Position numbers and translations under genes: made by a program
Shown: piece after piece, positions 1-6,185 of the stretch
How the letters are laid out: every line of letters begins with the position of its first letter
How positions within the stretch are numbered: position 1 is the first letter of the stretch
DNA from: an uncultured beta proteobacterium
Lineage (GTDB): Bacteria; Pseudomonadota; Gammaproteobacteria; Burkholderiales; Burkholderiaceae
Length of the DNA stretch: 11,978 bases
Direction: 5' to 3'
Assembly (NCBI GenBank): GCA_903845455.1
Contig: CAIMXN010000018.1
Location: 1-11,978, forward strand
The notes under the pieces: generated by a model
The model's input: only the letters and a program-made list of their open reading frames with translations
Database searches by the model: none
Told to the model about the DNA's origin: nothing

Positions 1-1260
1 CAGCGTGCAATGGAGATTGCTATCGCCGCTGGGTCACCTAAGTTGGCGCTTCAAGCCACCCAACTTTGGGATAACCTCTCTCCACCATCGGAAACGAAGC
101 CAAAAGAGATTCTCATTACCTTGCTGGCATTAAGCCAACATTGGCCCGATGTTGTTAAACCAACCATTGATTTACTCAAACAACAAACCCCAGCAGAAAG
201 AGAAAATATCTTATTGCAGTTGCAATCCTTGCTAGCCAAGGCAAATGATGAAACGCAAGCGCTACTGGCCTTTTATGAAATCGTTTCGTCAGTAAAGCCT
301 GAACCAAAAGATCCCAACATCTTGTATACGTACGCCATGTCAGCTGAAAAGTCTGGCCATGTAGATGTGATGGAAAAAACATTGCGTCAAATTTTGCGCA
401 AGAACCCTAATGATGTCAATTCTCTCAACGCTTTGGGTTACTCTCTGGCGGATCGTAATATCAAACTGAGCGAAGCATTTACCTTGATTAACAAAGCTCA
501 TCAACTCTCACCACGCGATGGTTTCATCTTAGATAGTCTTGGGTGGGTTAACTTTCGTTTAGGTAAACATGCGCTTGCCCTAGAGCAATTACAACAGGCA
601 TTTACACAGAAGCCTGAAGCGGATATTGCAGCACACCTAGGTGAAGTACTCTGGACAATGAACCGCACTGCCGAGGCCGAGGATGTATGGCGTCAGGGGC
701 AAAAACTCGATGCAAATAACGCTACACTTAAAGAGACTTTAAAGCGTTTGAAACCAGACTGGTCGCTTGCAGTGCAAACCTCTGAAGGCTTATGGGATGG
801 TCGTTTTGCAGTCAAAATCACCGGCCTGACTGATAGCCAAAATCAAGGTGGATCTGGCGGCTTTACCTTAACGCAAGATGCCCTCAAAGATATTCTAGAA
901 ATTCGTAATCCCGTGGGTGGCTCTATTGCCAAAATTACAATCACCCCTGGTGAGGCATCACTCGAGCGTAATGGTGAGGTTATTACTGCAATTGATGCTG
1001 ATACTTTGATCCAGAATGCTTTAGGTTTACCTTTACCTGCTCGCGGTCTTTCTAATTGGCTACGGGGAGATGTGCGTCCTAGCAGTAATGCAAGTGTCGA
1101 AAGAAATGAAAAAGGACAGGTCAATAAAATCATTCAAGATGGTTGGACACTGAACTACAGTTGGGGCGATTCTAATCACTTAGAAAAACTTGTTATGACT
1201 CGCAGCTCTAACATTGGGTCGATTGATATTCGCTTGGTATTCGACGCTCCGAATGACTGA
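1..1260 (+). CDS. TPR protein (LbcA-like) fused to a C-terminal LolB domain, 5' partial
   Basis: The frame is open from the first base (Gln-Arg-Ala before the first ATG at 10), so the N-terminus lies upstream. Helical TPR-like repeats run over about nt 310-720; clear units start at 418 (NALGYSLADR), 520 (ILDSLGWVNFRLGK) and 619 (AAHLGEVLW). This pattern matches the outer-membrane TPR lipoprotein family of P. aeruginosa LbcA. From about nt 787 to 1240 the same frame reads as a LolB domain: GRFAVKI, a FTLTQ strand, RNPVGG, and ARGLSNWLRG matching the family's LxxWxxG. LolB is the outer-membrane receptor that takes lipoproteins from LolA; the NPVG Val (codon 913-915) occupies the place of E. coli LolB Leu68. 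No signal peptide or lipobox precedes the LolB part, so any lipid anchor must be at the unseen N-terminus. The stop overlaps the ispE start. Domain calls are good; function of the fusion is inferred. Confidence 0.85.
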   Translation, partial: QRAMEIAIAAGSPKLALQATQLWDNLSPPSETKPKEILITLLALSQHWPDVVKPTIDLLKQQTPAERENILLQLQSLLAKANDETQALLAFYEIVSSVKPEPKDPNILYTYAMSAEKSGHVDVMEKTLRQILRKNPNDVNSLNALGYSLADRNIKLSEAFTLINKAHQLSPRDGFILDSLGWVNFRLGKHALALEQLQQAFTQKPEADIAAHLGEVLWTMNRTAEAEDVWRQGQKLDANNATLKETLKRLKPDWSLAVQTSEGLWDGRFAVKITGLTDSQNQGGSGGFTLTQDALKDILEIRNPVGGSIAKITITPGEASLERNGEVITAIDADTLIQNALGLPLPARGLSNWLRGDVRPSSNASVERNEKGQVNKIIQDGWTLNYSWGDSNHLEKLVMTRSSNIGSIDIRLVFDAPND

Positions 1261-2137
1261 TGTGAAGCAAGCTACCTTGGAGCTTAAATGTCCAGCGAAG
1301 CTTAATCTTTTCCTGCACATTATTGGACGCCGACCCGATGGCTACCATTTGCTTCAATCTGTTTTCCAACTGATTGATTGGTGTGACACTGTCACCCTCA
1401 AGCCCATTTCTGAAAATGCAGTACGCCGAGTTAACCCAATGCCTGGTGTACCACCAGAACAAGATTTGGTAGTACGCGCCGCAAAAATTCTCAAAGAATT
1501 TAGCAATGTTTCGAGTGGCGTTGAAATCAGTCTCCAGAAAAAAATCCCCATGGGTGCTGGTCTCGGAGGTGGCTCGTCAGATGCTGCTGCGACACTGATT
1601 GGCTTGAACTATCTTTGGGATCTCAAGCTTGATAAGGTAAGCCTGAGTACATTAGGCTTAAAGCTGGGGGCAGATGTGCCATTTTTTATCTTTGGCCACA
1701 ATGCTTTTGTCGAAGGCATTGGAGAAAAAATTCAAGAAATTACCTTGGAAAATCGAGATTTTTTAGTCATTTTTCCCAATAAAGGCATAGCCACTGCAAG
1801 CATTTTTCAAGACCCTGAATTGACCCGAGATCACGCTCGCATTACAATAGATGGCTTTCTTGCATCGCCGTTGTTCAGCTACTCAAATGATTGTCAGGCT
1901 GTAGCGATGCGGATATGTCCTGAAGTGAAGCAAGCATTAGATTGGATTAGCGTGGCATTACCGAATTCAGAGCCCCGTATGTCTGGCTCTGGAAGTAGCG
2001 TGTTTACAGCTTTAGCGGCTGAAACAGATATCGCAAAACTAGCAAATCTTTTGCAAAATCTTCCAAAAGGATGGGTAGGTCGAATTGTTCGGGGGCTAAA
2101 TAAAAATCCCGCTTACAATTTGGTTTCTTCAGAATGA
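1253..2137 (+). CDS. ispE: 4-diphosphocytidyl-2-C-methyl-D-erythritol kinase IspE
   Basis: GHMP-family kinase of the non-mevalonate (MEP) isoprenoid pathway; it phosphorylates CDP-methylerythritol at the 2-hydroxyl in the cytoplasm. With the ATG at 1253 it has 294 residues, normal for the family. Visible motifs are PAKLNLFL with the substrate-binding Lys16, GYHLL, the ATP loop GAGLGGGSSDAA at residues 101-112, the catalytic Asp141 in GADVPFF, and the C-terminal SGSGSS at 244-249. The frame extends upstream to a TTG at 1214, but the ATG gives the normal N-terminus (MTDVKQ, then the conserved PAKLN). It overlaps the upstream stop in ATGACTGA, which suggests translational coupling. A tRNA gene starts 5 bases after the stop. 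Confidence 0.97.
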   Translation: MTDVKQATLELKCPAKLNLFLHIIGRRPDGYHLLQSVFQLIDWCDTVTLKPISENAVRRVNPMPGVPPEQDLVVRAAKILKEFSNVSSGVEISLQKKIPMGAGLGGGSSDAAATLIGLNYLWDLKLDKVSLSTLGLKLGADVPFFIFGHNAFVEGIGEKIQEITLENRDFLVIFPNKGIATASIFQDPELTRDHARITIDGFLASPLFSYSNDCQAVAMRICPEVKQALDWISVALPNSEPRMSGSGSSVFTALAAETDIAKLANLLQNLPKGWVGRIVRGLNKNPAYNLVSSE

Positions 2138-2142
2138 CCTGT

Positions 2143-2219
2143 AGGGGAATCGCCAAGCTGGTTAAGGCACTGGATTTTGATTCCAGCATGCGAAGGTTCG
2201 AATCCTTCTTCCCCTGCCA
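2143..2219 (+). tRNA. tRNA-Gln (anticodon UUG)
   Basis: A complete 77-base cloverleaf. The acceptor stem is AGGGGAA paired with TTCCCCT, followed by discriminator G and an encoded CCA at 2217-2219. The anticodon stem CTGGA/TCCAG (2170-2174, 2182-2186) closes a 7-base loop with anticodon TTG at 2177-2179, which reads CAA (and CAG by wobble). The T arm is GAAGG-TTCGAAT-CCTTC. The body (TCGCCAAGC start) resembles E. coli tRNA-Gln. It lies 5 bases after ispE and 61 bases before prs, all on one strand, so it may be processed from a longer transcript; I see no strong promoter of its own. Confidence 0.97.
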
Positions 2220-2280
2220 ACTACTGTAGATTAGACCAAAAGACATCCCTTCGACCCTCACCAAAATTCCAAAATAGACT

Positions 2281-3249
2281 ATGTCCGCACCCATGAACGC
2301 TGATTTACTGACTCTATTCACAGGCAACGCAAATCCCGTTTTAGCGCAGGCTGTTGCCAAAGAACTGGGTCTCCCCCTCGGAAAGGCCTTTGTCGGTCGC
2401 TTCTCAGACGGTGAAATTCAGGTTGAAATTCAGGAAAATGTCCGGGGTAAGAACGTTGTGGTAATGCAGTCGACCTGCGCGCCGACGAATGACAATTTAA
2501 TGGAACTGATGATCATGATTGATGCTTTGAAACGAGCATCAGCAAGTCACATAACCGCAGTGATTCCTTACTTCGGATATGCTAGACAAGACCGCCGCCC
2601 ACGCTCAGCACGCGTCGCAATTTCTGCCAGAATCATTGCTAATATGCTCCAATCAGTTGCTGGGATCGAACGTGTTTTAACTATGGATCTGCACGCGGAC
2701 CAAATTCAGGGCTTCTTTGATATTCCAGTAGACAACATCTATGCCTCGCCTGTTTTGCTAGCTGACCTAGAAGCACAAAAGGCCAAGAAAGATCTAATTA
2801 TTGTTTCCCCAGATATCGGGGGTGTTGTTCGCGCCCGTGCTATGGCAAAACAATTGGGGACCGATTTGGCCATTATTGATAAACGTCGTCCCAAGGCGAA
2901 TGTTTCCGAAGTAATGCACCTCATTGGTGAAGTAGAAGGTCGCCATTGCGTGATCATGGATGACATCATTGATACCGGTGGAACGCTTTGTAAGGCTGCT
3001 GAAGCCCTCAAAGAGCGAGGCGCTAAGGGTGTTACGGCTTACTGTACTCACGCGGTCCTATCGGGTGGCGCAGTGGCTCGTATTGCCGCGTCTGAACTTG
3101 ATGAACTTGTAGTGACCGATACCATTCCTCTGACGCCAGAAGCAATGAAAGTGGCCAAAATTCGTCAACTGAGTGTTGCCCCCATCTTGGCTGAAACCCT
3201 AGCGCGCATTAGCAAGGGTGATTCCGTGATGTCAATGTTCGCTGAATAA
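2281..3249 (+). CDS. prs: Ribose-phosphate pyrophosphokinase (PRPP synthetase)
   Basis: Makes 5-phosphoribosyl-1-pyrophosphate from ribose 5-phosphate and ATP, the precursor of purines, pyrimidines, histidine, tryptophan and NAD. The 322-residue protein follows E. coli Prs nearly end to end: GRFSDGE, QSTCAPTNDNLMEL, the catalytic flexible loop GYARQDRRPRSAR from residue 99, MDLHADQIQGFFD with the conserved His138, SPDIGGVVRARA, and the PRPP-binding loop DDIIDTGGTL at 227-236. The ATG at 2281 is assumed; Met5 at 2293 is a possible alternative, and neither has a strong Shine-Dalgarno sequence. The 61 bases between the tRNA and the start show no convincing regulatory structure. Confidence 0.97.
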   Translation: MSAPMNADLLTLFTGNANPVLAQAVAKELGLPLGKAFVGRFSDGEIQVEIQENVRGKNVVVMQSTCAPTNDNLMELMIMIDALKRASASHITAVIPYFGYARQDRRPRSARVAISARIIANMLQSVAGIERVLTMDLHADQIQGFFDIPVDNIYASPVLLADLEAQKAKKDLIIVSPDIGGVVRARAMAKQLGTDLAIIDKRRPKANVSEVMHLIGEVEGRHCVIMDDIIDTGGTLCKAAEALKERGAKGVTAYCTHAVLSGGAVARIAASELDELVVTDTIPLTPEAMKVAKIRQLSVAPILAETLARISKGDSVMSMFAE

Positions 3250-3323
3250 GCTAAAAATAGTCGTTTTACCTCCATTTTTGGCAGTTTTTAGGCTTAAGTA
3301 GGAAAAAACACCGATTCCCACGA

Positions 3324-3329
3324 TATAAT
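3324..3329 (+). promoter_or_regulatory. Putative rplY promoter (-10 TATAAT)
   Basis: A perfect -10 hexamer TATAAT lies 57 bases before the rplY ATG, in the 136-base gap after prs. The -35 side is poor: nothing close to TTGACA sits 16-18 bases upstream. The start of transcription would be near 3336, just before a leader hairpin. The call rests on the -10 match and its position. Confidence 0.5.
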
Positions 3330-3337
3330 CGAAGGCT

Positions 3338-3361
3338 TTTCTGTTTGGTCGCGAACGGAAA
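3338..3361 (+). promoter_or_regulatory. Leader hairpin upstream of rplY
   Basis: TTTCTGTT (3338-3345) pairs with AACGGAAA (3354-3361) through 8 base pairs including one U-G, around the loop TGGTCGCG. It would lie at the very 5' end of the rplY leader, about 25 bases before the start codon, and has no following T-run, so it is not a terminator. It could stabilise the transcript or take part in L25 autoregulation; both are inference. Confidence 0.35.
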
Positions 3362-3385
3362 TTAACCTTAATTTGGGAATTTAAT

Positions 3386-4048
3386 ATGAAAGTAGTAGCC
3401 TTTGAAAGAAGCGTACAGGGAACGGGTGCGAGCCGCCGTCTGCGCAACTCCGGTAAAACTCCGGGAATTATTTACGGTAGCAAAGATCCAGCTGTAGCAA
3501 TTGAACTGGACCACAATGCTCTGTTCCATGCTCTCCGCAAGGAAGCATTTCACTCATCAATCCTCGATCTCGAAATTGGCGGAAAAGCACAAAAAGTGTT
3601 GTTGCGCGATTATCAGATGCATCCATTTAGGCCTTTGGTATTGCACATTGACTTCCAGCGCGTATCTGCGACTGAGAAGGTTCATATGCGCGTTCCATTG
3701 CACTTCATTAACGCTGAGAATTCAGCTGCAGTGAAATTGCAAGGCGCCGCTATAAGCCACATCAACACTGAAATCGAAGTTTCCTGCTTGCCAGCTGATT
3801 TGCCAGAGTTCATCGAAGTAGACTTAGGTGGCATTGAAGTTGGTGGCCATGGTATTCATGCTAAAGACCTTGTATTGCCAAAAGGTGTGTCTTTGGTATT
3901 GCACGTTGAGCAAGAAAACCCAGTGCTTGCTAATGCACGTATCCCAACAGTCAAAGCTGCGGATACTGAAACTCCAGCTACTGCTCCAGCGGCAGCCGCT
4001 CCAGCTACTGCAGCTCCAGCTGCTGAGGCTAAAAAAGATAAGGCTTAA
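3386..4048 (+). CDS. rplY: 50S ribosomal protein L25/general stress protein Ctc
   Basis: L25 binds 5S rRNA in the large ribosomal subunit. At 220 residues this is the long TL5/CTC form, with an N-terminal L25 domain (VVAFERSVQGTGASRRLRNSGKTPGIIYG, residues about 3-31; LHIDFQRV further on) and the extra C-terminal beta domain, unlike the single-domain E. coli protein of about 94 residues. The last 28 residues (from Asp193) form a low-complexity Ala/Pro/Thr tail ending in AEAKKDKA, encoded by repeated GCTCCAGC-like units. Such tails are frequent in proteobacterial L25. The gene has its own probable promoter and leader and ends just before a strong terminator, so it may be a single-gene unit despite lying between prs and pth. 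Confidence 0.95.
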   Translation: MKVVAFERSVQGTGASRRLRNSGKTPGIIYGSKDPAVAIELDHNALFHALRKEAFHSSILDLEIGGKAQKVLLRDYQMHPFRPLVLHIDFQRVSATEKVHMRVPLHFINAENSAAVKLQGAAISHINTEIEVSCLPADLPEFIEVDLGGIEVGGHGIHAKDLVLPKGVSLVLHVEQENPVLANARIPTVKAADTETPATAPAAAAPATAAPAAEAKKDKA

Positions 4049-4076
4049 TGATTTAAGCTGCATTCCTTGTATACGA

Positions 4077-4108
4077 GAAAGCCCGCTTGATCGCGGGTTT
4101 TCTTTTTT
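4077..4108 (+). terminator. Rho-independent terminator after rplY
   Basis: GAAAGCCCGC (4077-4086) pairs with GCGGGTTTTC (4093-4102) through 10 pairs with one G-U, around a 6-base loop TTGATC, followed by six T. It lies 28 bases after the rplY stop and 31 bases before pth, so pth needs readthrough or its own promoter, which I cannot identify. Confidence 0.9.
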
Positions 4109-4139
4109 GTGGAAAAGCTTTTATCCTTAAACCCACATC

Positions 4140-4730
4140 ATGACTAAATTAATTGTTGGCCTGGGCAATCCAGGCGAAGAACATCAAGAAGATCGACACA
4201 ATGCCGGCTTCTGGTTTGTTGACGCCCTAGCAAAGCAATTGGGCGTTCGCTTTGAATCTGAAAAGCGCTTTCATGGGAAAGCAGCAAAAGCCAAGTGGGA
4301 AGGCGAAGATCTCTTTTTACTGAAACCAACTACTTATATGAATTTAAGCGGACAAGCCGTGGGCGCACTGTGTCGCTTTCATAAAATTCTGCCTCAAGAT
4401 ATCTTGGTGGTTCAGGATGAGCTTGATCTCAAGCCTGGCACAGCACGAATTAAGCTCGGCGGCGGAACAGGTGGGCACAATGGCTTGAAGGATATTCAAG
4501 CACATCTGAGTACCCCAGAATACTGGCGCCTACGCCTAGGTATTGGTCATCCACGCGATCTAGCTGGTGATGGAAGAGCTATGGATGTGGCTGACTATGT
4601 TTTAAGAAGACCCCTGCAAACTGAACAACAGTTGATTGATAGCAGCATTGAGAATGGTTTGAAAATTCTGCCCCTGTTTTTTAAGGGGGATACTCAAACC
4701 GCCATGCTGGAATTGCACTCTAAAGGCTAA
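4140..4730 (+). CDS. pth: Peptidyl-tRNA hydrolase
   Basis: Releases tRNA from peptidyl-tRNAs that drop off the ribosome. The 196-residue protein has every active-site residue at the E. coli number: Asn10 (GLGNPG), His20 (RHNAGF), Asn68 (TTYMNLSG), Asp93 (QDELDL) and Asn114 (GGHNGLKD). Positions 15 and 18, usually Tyr and Thr before the catalytic RHNAG, are His and Asp here, a mild departure near the active site. It directly follows rplY as in Pseudomonas. ychF, the usual next gene there, is replaced by a convergent ferredoxin gene only 4 bases away. No clear Shine-Dalgarno sequence precedes the ATG. Confidence 0.96.
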   Translation: MTKLIVGLGNPGEEHQEDRHNAGFWFVDALAKQLGVRFESEKRFHGKAAKAKWEGEDLFLLKPTTYMNLSGQAVGALCRFHKILPQDILVVQDELDLKPGTARIKLGGGTGGHNGLKDIQAHLSTPEYWRLRLGIGHPRDLAGDGRAMDVADYVLRRPLQTEQQLIDSSIENGLKILPLFFKGDTQTAMLELHSKG

Positions 4731-4734
4731 AGGC

Positions 4735-5001
4735 TTAAGCTATTTTGGCCTTAGTAGCCGCAGTTAATAGCCTGTACTTAGCCATCAACTGGTCCGGCGA
4801 TTCTGTGTAGTTTGGATTAAATGGAATGCAATCCACCGGACACACTTGACGACATTGGGGGGCATCATAGTGCCCCACACATTCAGTGCACTTATCAGGA
4901 TGAATTTCGTATATTTCGAGTCCCATGTAAATCGCATCATTGGGACACTCTGGCTCACACACATCACAATTGATGCACTCGTCCGTAATCATTAAGGCCA
5001 T
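4735..5001 (-). CDS. yfhL: YfhL-type 2[4Fe-4S] ferredoxin
   Basis: A small cytoplasmic electron carrier of 88 residues with two [4Fe-4S] binding motifs. The first is the classical C9-x2-C12-x2-C15-x3-C19-P. The second has the long spacing C38-x2-C41-x8-C50-x3-C54-P, with an extra Cys58, which marks the Allochromatium-type (Alvin) ferredoxins. The N-terminus (MALMITDECINCD) and TECVGHY closely match E. coli YfhL. In E. coli YfhL has been linked to tRNA uridine hydroxylation; whether that holds here is unknown. It is the last gene of the minus-strand operon, 11 bases after coaD, with AGG about 8 bases before its ATG. A name such as fdx would fit equally well. Confidence 0.92.
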   Translation of the reverse strand: MALMITDECINCDVCEPECPNDAIYMGLEIYEIHPDKCTECVGHYDAPQCRQVCPVDCIPFNPNYTESPDQLMAKYRLLTAATKAKIA

Positions 5002-5012
5002 CGTCTTACCTG

Positions 5013-5516
5013 CTAGCCTGACTCTTTACTTTGATTGGCAGCAGCAATCTTTTTGACTAACCATTTCTCGACGGATGGAAAAACAAACTTACTAACATCA
5101 CCGCCCATTGAAGCAATCTCACGCACAAAGGTGCCAGAAATAAATTGATACTGATCCGATGGCGTTAAAAACAAGGTTTCAACATCGGGGAGTAGGTAGC
5201 GATTCATCCCAGCCATTTGAAACTCATACTCAAAGTCAGAAACAGCGCGTAGACCACGCACAATAACGCGTGCATTATGCTCACGCGCAAAGTCTTTTAA
5301 TAAACCCGTAAAGCCAACGATCTTGACATTGGAATAGTGACCTAACACCTCTTTAGCAATTTCAATACGCTCATCTAAATTAAAGAAGGGGCGCTTGCTG
5401 CGGCTATCCGCAACACCCACAATCAGTTCGCCAAAAATACTAGAAGCACGACGAACCAAATCTTCATGGCCGCGCGTAAATGGATCAAATGTTCCTGGGT
5501 AAACAGCTACAGTCAT
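5013..5516 (-). CDS. coaD: Phosphopantetheine adenylyltransferase
   Basis: Transfers AMP from ATP to 4'-phosphopantetheine to give dephospho-CoA, the penultimate step of coenzyme A synthesis. The 167 residues match the family length. The nucleotidyltransferase signature GTFDPFTRGH is at residues 8-17 with the catalytic His17. SKRPFF (40-45) is the substrate loop, with Arg42 at the position of the E. coli lysine. RGLRAVSDFEYEFQMAGMNR (87-106) and FISGTFVRE (125-133) complete the site. A good Shine-Dalgarno sequence (GGAGAGTT) directly precedes the ATG. The gene follows rsmD by 36 bases, a pairing common in bacteria. Confidence 0.97.
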   Translation of the reverse strand: MTVAVYPGTFDPFTRGHEDLVRRASSIFGELIVGVADSRSKRPFFNLDERIEIAKEVLGHYSNVKIVGFTGLLKDFAREHNARVIVRGLRAVSDFEYEFQMAGMNRYLLPDVETLFLTPSDQYQFISGTFVREIASMGGDVSKFVFPSVEKWLVKKIAAANQSKESG

Positions 5517-5552
5517 AACTCTCCTAAGGCTTTATCAGCTACAGGCAAGAGT

Positions 5553-6185
5553 TTAGTCCCTTCTACTGCGGAATAGACAAGCTTTTACCTGTCCTGCCTC
5601 TAAGTACTTTCCACAATACCAGTCTGGCAATAGGGCTTCTATCTCTCCAAGATTGCGGCTAGCGGGAAATTCAATGTAAATGCCGCCTCCAGCGCCATCA
5701 TCACAAATGCGACCAGCCTGAATCAGCGCCTTATCAAGCAAAGTCGATTCCTGAAAAGGCGGGTCAATAAAGATCAAATGGCTGGAATAATCTGGCTGCT
5801 GACTCAAAAACTCTAAACCGTCTTGATGCAATATCTCAACCAAACCTGGTGCTGGTGAAGATTGGAGCAGTTTGAAGTTCGCCAGTAAGTTGGCATGAGC
5901 CTTTTTATCTCGCTCAATCAAGACAACTGCTTGAGCATGTCTAGAAGCCGCCTCAAAACCTAATGCGCCAGTACCAGCAAACAAATCCAAGCAACGCAAA
6001 CCACTTAAATCTTGGCCCAACCAATTAAACAAGGTTTCCCGAATACGATCCGTAGTAGGACGGAGTCCAGGTACATCAATGACAGACAGCAAGCGACTAC
6101 GCCAAGTACCTCCAATAATGCGAATCTTCTTAGGGAGCTCTGAGCGTTGGTCCGAAGAGCTAGGCTTGTTGATGAATTTCTTTAT
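5553..6185 (-). CDS. rsmD: 16S rRNA (guanine-N2-)-methyltransferase RsmD, start codon unusual
   Basis: Methylates G966 of 16S rRNA (E. coli numbering) in 30S assembly. The SAM loop LDLFAGTGALGFEA and the catalytic DPPF are plain. The first standard start codon in frame is a TTG at 6092 (179 residues), but it would remove the family's conserved N-terminus. That stretch, KIRIIGGTWRSRLL, is encoded in frame just upstream, and no ATG, GTG or TTG lies between it and the previous in-frame stop. The best candidate is ATA at 6185-6183: GGGAG lies 7 bases upstream, it overlaps the M16 stop, and it gives 210 residues beginning (M)KKFINKP, like E. coli MKKPNHS. From that start LDLFAGTG is at residues 66-73 and DPPF at 141-144. 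Gene identity is sure; the start is inference, and the conservative model is 5553-6092. Confidence 0.9.
   Translation of the reverse strand: MKKFINKPSSSDQRSELPKKIRIIGGTWRSRLLSVIDVPGLRPTTDRIRETLFNWLGQDLSGLRCLDLFAGTGALGFEAASRHAQAVVLIERDKKAHANLLANFKLLQSSPAPGLVEILHQDGLEFLSQQPDYSSHLIFIDPPFQESTLLDKALIQAGRICDDGAGGGIYIEFPASRNLGEIEALLPDWYCGKYLEAGQVKACLFRSRRD

Noticed and set aside
1214..1252. TTG at 1214 as the ispE start
   Set aside because: It would add 13 residues not expected in the family and overlap the upstream gene by 47 bases. The ATG at 1253 gives the normal N-terminus and a typical 8-base overlap.
3959..4045. Repetitive GCTCCAGC-like DNA at the end of rplY as a mobile or regulatory repeat
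   Set aside because: It encodes the Ala/Pro-rich tail common in long L25 proteins and stays in frame; codon repetition explains it.
3501..4130. Overlapping frames inside rplY and antisense frames inside prs, ispE and ftsY
   Set aside because: They show no recognisable motifs or domain structure and lie fully within well-supported genes; they are chance open frames.
4727..4754. Inverted repeat CTAAAGGC / GGCCTTAG between pth and the ferredoxin gene as a bidirectional terminator
   Set aside because: The stem needs a bulge, is short, and has no clear T-run on either strand; part of it is the coding end of the ferredoxin gene.
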